64,000 nucleotides of DNA. It comes from Streptomyces griseoincarnatus (GTDB taxonomy: Bacteria; Actinomycetota; Actinomycetes; Streptomycetales; Streptomycetaceae). The translations under genes were made by a program, and so were the position numbers. The stretch covers positions 91,512-155,511 of the forward strand of contig BMTH01000016.1 in NCBI GenBank assembly GCA_014649575.1, in the 5' to 3' direction. The notes under the pieces are model-generated. The model searched no databases and was not told where the DNA came from. It saw only the letters and a program-made list of their open reading frames with translations. Shown here in pieces: positions 59,703-64,000 of this stretch (the stretch's first letter is position 1; the number at the start of each line of letters is the position of its first letter).

Positions 59703-60251
59703 ATGGCGGGGACCAGTTCCATGATCGTGGCGGGCCTGACCGCGGCGGCCCTCGCGACGGTCGGCCACCTCGGCCACCGGGCGGCGGAGACGGTCCCGCC
59801 CGACCTGCGCCGGCAGGCGTCCGGCAGTCCGGCGCCCGCGCCGAAGGCGCCCCGCAGCAGCGAACGTCCGGCCGCCCTGCCGCCGCGCTCGGGCCTGGGA
59901 CAGCGGGTCGTGTACTCGCTGCGCCGCGACCGGGTGTGGCTGGTGGACAAGGGCGACAAGGTGCGCCGCACGTTCGGCGTCAGCCCCAGCACGGTCGACC
60001 CGGCCCCGGGCACCTACCGGGTGACGTCCCGCTCGGGGAACGTCACCGGCTCGGACGGCGTCCCGGTCGAGCACGTGGTGCGCTTCGCGAGCGTGGACGG
60101 CACGGCGATCGGGTTCAGCGCGGCGGTCGACGGCTCGGCGCCCGTCCTCGACCCGCAGGAACGCACGGGCGGGATCCGGGAGACGCGGGCGGACGGCACG
60201 GCGATGTGGAAGTTCGCGACGATCGGCCGCACGGTCGTCGTGGTGCCGTAG
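59703..60251 (+). CDS. Secreted L,D-transpeptidase-like protein without catalytic motif
   Basis: 182 residues. A short N-terminal hydrophobic signal (MIVAGLTAAALATVGHL) is followed by a Pro-rich linker and a YkuD-like beta domain (RVVYSLRRDRVWLVDKGDKVRRTFGVSPST, DPAPGTYRVTSRSGN). The catalytic HG-x(n)-S-x-GC of active L,D-transpeptidases is not present, so it is probably a non-enzymatic wall protein. It lies between the tsaB unit and the small gene at 60255, on the opposite strand to both. Confidence 0.7.
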   Translation: MAGTSSMIVAGLTAAALATVGHLGHRAAETVPPDLRRQASGSPAPAPKAPRSSERPAALPPRSGLGQRVVYSLRRDRVWLVDKGDKVRRTFGVSPSTVDPAPGTYRVTSRSGNVTGSDGVPVEHVVRFASVDGTAIGFSAAVDGSAPVLDPQERTGGIRETRADGTAMWKFATIGRTVVVVP

Positions 60252-60254
60252 GCC

Positions 60255-60416
60255 CTAAGCCGCCTCGCGCCGCTCGCGTACGGTCTTCTCCTGCCGCGGC
60301 GGCTCGGGCGCGGGCGGCGGGGTGGAGACGGCGGCGGCCGCGGCGCAGGCGGCGAGCAGGTCGCGCATGGGCACCGGTCGCGGCGTGGGCTCACGCCTGC
60401 TGTGGACGGCCGGCAT
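60255..60416 (-). CDS. Small hypothetical protein (53 residues)
   Basis: A short ORF not extended by neighbours but with a textbook AGGAGG ribosome-binding site six bases before its ATG. The product has basic ends and a central Ala-rich hydrophobic run (RDLLAACAAAAAV, about 18-30), possibly one short membrane segment or a signal. The promoter region holds a 24-bp perfect palindrome (60445-60468). Convergent with the gene ending at 60251. No family recognised. Confidence 0.7.
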   Translation of the reverse strand: MPAVHSRREPTPRPVPMRDLLAACAAAAAVSTPPPAPEPPRQEKTVRERREAA

Positions 60417-60444
60417 GGACGCCTCCTGTACATCGGGGGCGGAA

Positions 60445-60468
60445 CGCGGTTAGGTATACCTAACCGCG
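60445..60468. promoter_or_regulatory. 24-bp perfect palindromic operator
   Basis: CGCGGTTAGGTA is followed immediately by its reverse complement TACCTAACCGCG. The TTAGGT...ACCTAA arms resemble half-sites of DtxR/IdeR-type iron boxes (TTAGGTTAGGCTAACCTAA), but the spacing is 5 bp shorter. It lies 29 bases upstream of the start of the 53-residue gene. Confidence 0.6.
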
Positions 60469-60536
60469 AGCTGGATACCATGTGACCACGCGGGACGCCG
60501 CAGACGCAACACTTTGCCGACACCTTGTCGGAACGC

Positions 60537-61034
60537 TCAGGCGGACAGGGCCTCCAGCTCCGCCCCCGCCCAGCGCGCGCCCAGCCCCAGCACCCTCACG
60601 TTCCGCACCTCGTCCGTGGTGTCGCCGACCGCCCGGTGGATGCTGACGTGCAGCCGGTCCTCGGTCAGCTCCTCGACCTTGCCCTCGCCCCACTCGACGA
60701 CGACCACCGACTCCGGCAGCGAGACGTCGAGGTCCAGGTCCTCCATCTCGTCGAGCCCGCCGGACAGCCGGTAGGCGTCGACGTGCACCAGCGGCGGACC
60801 GTCGCCCAGCGAGGGGTGCACCCGGGCGATGACGAACGTCGGCGAGGTCACCGCACCCCGCACGCCGAGCCCCTCGCCGAGCCCGCGCGTCAGGGTCGTC
60901 TTGCCTGCCCCCAGCTCACCGGAGAGCAGTACGAGGTCGCCCGCGCGCAGCAGCTTGGCGAGACGCCGGCCGAGGTCGCGCATCTGCTCGGGGGAGGTGA
61001 CGGTCAGTTCAGCCGGGGTGTGCGCTGCTTCCAT
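60537..61034 (-). CDS. tsaE: tRNA threonylcarbamoyladenosine biosynthesis ATPase TsaE
   Basis: 165 residues. Walker A loop SGELGAGKTTLTRGLGEGLG with Lys45, Walker B-type VVVVEWGEG, and SPTFVIARVHP. ATPase that resets the TsaB-TsaD complex in t6A formation. The ATG at 61034 is chosen; GTG at 61040 is possible. It overlaps the end of the alpha/beta hydrolase gene by 26 bases on the same strand, so the alr-hydrolase-tsaE genes are likely one operon. Confidence 0.93.
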   Translation of the reverse strand: MEAAHTPAELTVTSPEQMRDLGRRLAKLLRAGDLVLLSGELGAGKTTLTRGLGEGLGVRGAVTSPTFVIARVHPSLGDGPPLVHVDAYRLSGGLDEMEDLDLDVSLPESVVVVEWGEGKVEELTEDRLHVSIHRAVGDTTDEVRNVRVLGLGARWAGAELEALSA

Positions 61035-62217
61035 AGCCACCCACGGTAGCCCCTGCGGGCACCGCGCCCGCGCGGACGAGCAGGTCGGCGAGGCGGTCGG
61101 TCACCTGCTCGGGGTGCTCCAGCATCACCAGGTGCCCCGCGTCGGGCACCAGCACCAGCTCGGCCCCGGGCAGCAGACCGGCGATGGCCTCGCTGTGCTC
61201 ACTGGGGGTCACGAGATCCCCCACCCCGGCCAGCACCAGCACCGGAAGCGCCGCGAAATGAGCCAGCGCCTCCGCCTTGTCGTGACCGTCGAAGGCCGGG
61301 TAGTACTCGGCGACGACATCGATCGGCGTGGACTCGATCATCCGTTCGGCGAAGCGCGCGACGGCGGGATCGACATCTCTCGAAGCGAACGAGTACCGCT
61401 TGATGACCCCGGCGAACAGGTCCGCCGTGGCCCGCCGCCCCTTCTCCACCAGCTCGGCCCGCTGCCCCAGCGCCTTCAGCACCCCGGGCAGCACCCGCCG
61501 CACGGCGTTGACCCCGGCCACCGGCAACCCGAAGTTGACCTCTCCCAGTCCGCCCGACGACGTCCCCACCAGGGCGACCCCGACACACCGCTCCCGGATC
61601 AGCTCGGGGAACCGGTCGGCGAGCGCCATGACGGTCATCCCGCCCATGGAATGCCCGACGAGCACCAGCGGCCCCTCAGGAGCGGCGGCATCGATGACGG
61701 CCTTCAGATCCCTGCCCAGCTGCTCGATGCTGACGGGCTCCCCACGCTCCACCTGGGCGGCGCCCCGCGCCGAACGCCCGTGACTGCGCTGGTCCCAGTA
61801 CACGGTCCGCACCACACCACGCAAGGCGGCCCGCTGGAAATGCCAGGAATCCTGATTGAGGCAGTAACCGTGGCTGAACACCACGGTCACGGGCGCGGGC
61901 GCCCGCCGCCCGAACAACCGCCGCTTACGCCCGTCCTGCCCCTCGGCCTCGACCTCGTCGACCTCGTAGTACAACTCGGTCCCGTCGTCGGCGTACGCCC
62001 TGCCGGGTGTCCCCCGCAGCGCCCCGTAGGGCCCCGCCGAGTCGAGAACCAGCCGGGCCTTGCGGCGCATGCCCCGGCCGACGGTCATCCGCTCCAGGGC
62101 AACGCCCGCGGCGGCGCCGGTGGCCAGCACGCCTATCGCGAGGCCCGCGACGCCGGTTGCCCGGCGCCACCCCCCGGCGGACGCGGCCGTCACGGCCTGC
62201 GCACTGCTCTCGCTCAC
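61009..62217 (-). CDS. Alpha/beta hydrolase
   Basis: 402 residues from the GTG at 62217, which has GAGGAG upstream. An N-terminal hydrophobic helix (VAGLAIGVLATGAAAGVAL, about 23-41) may anchor it to the membrane. The hydrolase fold has the nucleophile Ser190 in GHSMGG, an oxyanion region VVFSHGYCLN, GVGDLVTP (Asp) and DAGHLVMLEHPEQV (catalytic His). A lipase or esterase is likely; substrate unknown. Located between alr (36-base gap) and tsaE, its position beside alr is conserved in Streptomyces from memory. Confidence 0.9.
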   Translation of the reverse strand: MSESSAQAVTAASAGGWRRATGVAGLAIGVLATGAAAGVALERMTVGRGMRRKARLVLDSAGPYGALRGTPGRAYADDGTELYYEVDEVEAEGQDGRKRRLFGRRAPAPVTVVFSHGYCLNQDSWHFQRAALRGVVRTVYWDQRSHGRSARGAAQVERGEPVSIEQLGRDLKAVIDAAAPEGPLVLVGHSMGGMTVMALADRFPELIRERCVGVALVGTSSGGLGEVNFGLPVAGVNAVRRVLPGVLKALGQRAELVEKGRRATADLFAGVIKRYSFASRDVDPAVARFAERMIESTPIDVVAEYYPAFDGHDKAEALAHFAALPVLVLAGVGDLVTPSEHSEAIAGLLPGAELVLVPDAGHLVMLEHPEQVTDRLADLLVRAGAVPAGATVGGYGSSAHPG

Positions 62218-62253
62218 GTACCGCTCCTCTTCCCCTGACCCCACGCAGGGCGC

Positions 62254-63432
62254 TTACCCGCTCTGTTCCCCGTTCACATAGAGACGCGGGACACGGCTGC
62301 CGATCCGGGTCACGATCTCGTACGCGATGGTCCCGGACGCCTGCGCCCAGTCCTCCGCGGTGGGCTCGCCCCGGTCACCGGGCCCGAACAGTACGGCCTC
62401 GGCCCCCTCCCCCGGCTCGTCGCCCCCCAGATCCACGACGAACTGGTCCATGGCGACCCGCCCGGCGACGGTCCGCCACTTCCCCTCCACCAGCACAGGA
62501 CCCCCGCCGGAGGCATGCCGCGGAATCCCGTCGGCGTACCCGAGGGGCACGAGCCCCAAGGTCGTGGCCCCCGCGGTCACGTAGTGATGCCCGTAGCTGA
62601 CGCCGTGCCCGCCCGGCACGTTCTTCACCAGCGCCAGCGACGCCGTGAGGGTCATCGCGGGGCGCAGCCCCAGCTCCATCGGCGTGCCGATCTCGGGGCT
62701 GGGCGAGACGCCGTACATCGCGATGCCCGGCCGCACCAGGTCGAAGTGGCTCTCCGGCAACGTCAGCGTCGCGGGCGAGTTGGCGATGTGCCGCACCTCG
62801 GGCTCGACGCCCTGCGCCTCGGCGTACGCCACCATCTCCCGGAAGGTGAGCAGCTGCGCGGCGATCGACGGGTGCCCCGGCTCGTCGGCGCAGGCGAAGT
62901 GCGACCACAGCCCGGTGACCTTCAGCAGCCCTTCGGCCTCCGCACGCAGCGCGCCCGCGACCAGCTCGGCCCAGTCCGCGGGCTGGCACCCGCCCCGCCC
63001 GAGCCCGGTGTCCGCCTTCAGCTGCACCCGCGCGGGCCGGCCGGCCGCCCTCGCCGCCGCGACGACCTCGTCCAGCGCCCAGAACCCGCTCACCGAGACG
63101 TCGATGTCGGCCTCGACGGCCTCCCGCCAGGGCCCTCCGGGCGTCCACAGCCAGCACATGACCCGGACGTCGTCCGGCACGCCCGACCCCGGCTCCCTCA
63201 GCGCGAGCGCCTCCTGCGGGGTGGCGGCGCCCAGCCAGGTCGCGCCGGCCTCCACGGCCGCGCGGGCGCAGGGGGCCGCGCCGTGCCCGTATCCGTCGGC
63301 CTTGACGACGGCCATCAGGGCGGCGCGGGGGGCGCGCTCGCGGAGGGTGCGTACGTTGGCCCGCACGGCGGCCAGATCGATCACAGCGCGGGCGCGGAGC
63401 TGCGCGCCGTGCGGGTCAGCTGTCTCTTTCAT
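62254..63432 (-). CDS. alr: Alanine racemase
   Basis: 392 residues. Supplies D-alanine for peptidoglycan. PLP lysine Lys44 in VVKADGYGHG, carboxy-terminal base Tyr280 in GVSYGHHYVT, and fold-type III landmarks SHFACADEPGH and DLVRPGIAMYG. The start ATG (KETADPHGAQ) at 63432 is the first good one; the frame is open further upstream but without family sequence. First gene of the alr-hydrolase-tsaE operon. Confidence 0.96.
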   Translation of the reverse strand: MKETADPHGAQLRARAVIDLAAVRANVRTLRERAPRAALMAVVKADGYGHGAAPCARAAVEAGATWLGAATPQEALALREPGSGVPDDVRVMCWLWTPGGPWREAVEADIDVSVSGFWALDEVVAAARAAGRPARVQLKADTGLGRGGCQPADWAELVAGALRAEAEGLLKVTGLWSHFACADEPGHPSIAAQLLTFREMVAYAEAQGVEPEVRHIANSPATLTLPESHFDLVRPGIAMYGVSPSPEIGTPMELGLRPAMTLTASLALVKNVPGGHGVSYGHHYVTAGATTLGLVPLGYADGIPRHASGGGPVLVEGKWRTVAGRVAMDQFVVDLGGDEPGEGAEAVLFGPGDRGEPTAEDWAQASGTIAYEIVTRIGSRVPRLYVNGEQSG

Positions 63433-64000
63433 CCCGGACAGTCTCTCAGAGCGGGCGCGCGAGTCCTTTGCACCGGGGGTGCGGCACCTTTGCACTCGGC
63501 TCGCTTCCCTGTCCGCGGGACGAGTGCTTGCCAACTGGCGTTGGGGCAGGTCACGTGGGGTGTGCGGCACCAACGGCGCCTTGATCAGCGCCGACGTGGG
63601 TGTTCGCGCACCTGGCGCCGACAGGGTGCCGCCGCGCCCACCCTCCCCCACTCTCGGCTTCGCTCGAGCGGGAGGTACCCCCATCGCCCCAGCGGCACGA
63701 ATGCCCGCAGTTGGCGACACGTGCGGCCGCCGCCCGCCACGCGCCCGGGGGCGGCAGGTGGCAGCCTCCGCCACCGGTGTCGGTGCAGCCGCCCACGGCG
63801 GGGAGGGGACGGGGTGGGGGTGGGCGCCCGCAGCGGCTGGCGCGTCCACGCCCCGAACCTCTCCAGCACGCACTCTCGCGCCAGACCGAGGACGACCACC
63901 CCCACCGCGGCCCCGCACCACCCACCCCACCCTGGGCGCTACAGCAACCCCCACCGCACAGAACCCTGCGCCGCAGGCATCAAACGGCAACCCCCACCGG
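63433..64000. other. Intergenic region upstream of alr, no gene seen
   Basis: 568 bases to the window edge with no credible coding sequence; long open frames here are on biased composition only. It should contain the alr promoter. The only recognisable element is the dispersed palindromic repeat at 63643. Confidence 0.55.
63643..63683. repeat. Dispersed palindromic repeat of Streptomyces
   Basis: CTCCCCCACTCTCGGCTTCG followed by CTCGAGCGGGAGGTACCCCCA folds as an imperfect palindrome around GCTCGAGC. From memory, closely related copies are scattered through Streptomyces intergenic regions. Confidence 0.55.

Noticed and set aside
63551..63990. Upstream extension of the alr frame and minus-strand ORFs at the window end
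   Set aside because: The extension contains no alanine-racemase-like sequence and the ATG at 63432 is the natural start; the other frames have no recognisable product.

Overview
The window is about 70% G+C with strongly GC3-biased genes. Its content (BldM, WhiD, ShbA, a His-tailed GroEL1, arrays of membrane Ser/Thr kinases, a class E-type sortase substrate, ECF42 sigma with DGPF partner, XRE/DUF397 pairs) marks it as Streptomyces chromosome. From memory, the conserved gene order matches the S. coelicolor core around guaA to alr, read in the opposite direction. No rRNA, tRNA, CRISPR array or intact insertion sequence was seen.

Layout. 1-5.1 kb: a PspC-domain membrane protein cut by the window edge, a DoxX protein, an unknown membrane protein, a class II aldolase and a flavin/PNPOx-type protein. 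5.1-7.6 kb: guaA, then a chorismate mutase preceded by what looks like a Phe/Tyr attenuation leader (leaderless 23-codon peptide with Phe-Leu-Phe-Thr-Tyr and a strong hairpin). 7.6-13.8 kb: a single-pass membrane protein, a sortase-anchored surface protein, a GMC oxidoreductase and a succinate-semialdehyde dehydrogenase. 13.9-23.8 kb: five tandem Ser/Thr kinase-like membrane proteins; one is a clear pseudokinase and one has lost its ectodomain. 24.2-31 kb: glpD, an intergenic region with two DnaA boxes and six 23-bp iterons, a nucleotide-sugar dehydrogenase homologue without its catalytic residues, guaB3 and guaB. 31-33.5 kb: the developmental/sigma cluster shbA, bldM, whiD.

33.6-46.3 kb is more variable. 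It holds a LysR/MOSC pair, an SDR, a SnoaL-like protein, and then an accessory stretch between whiD and groEL1: a secreted amidase, a lipoprotein, the fossil of a BREX type 2 pglX methyltransferase, an XRE/DUF397 pair, a frameshifted secreted NucA/NucB-type nuclease, an HTH protein, and a uracil-DNA glycosylase plus a PD-(D/E)XK-type endonuclease that each carry a RecA-independent (PafBC-like) DNA-damage promoter match.

46.4-64 kb: groEL1/groES with two CIRCE operators and an approximately 19-copy 21-bp repeat array upstream; two polysaccharide deacetylase lipoproteins; a THUMP-like methyltransferase; an ECF42 sigma factor with its YCII partner; an LCP-family cell-wall ligase; a LacI regulator; the tRNA t6A and ribosomal acetylation genes tsaD, rimI, tsaB and tsaE with small uncharacterised neighbours; an alpha/beta hydrolase; and alanine racemase.

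Functional themes are purine synthesis (guaA, guaB, guaB3), proteostasis (groESL), tRNA modification, cell-wall precursor supply and modification (alr, LCP, deacetylases), morphological control, and a decayed phage-defence/DNA-damage island.
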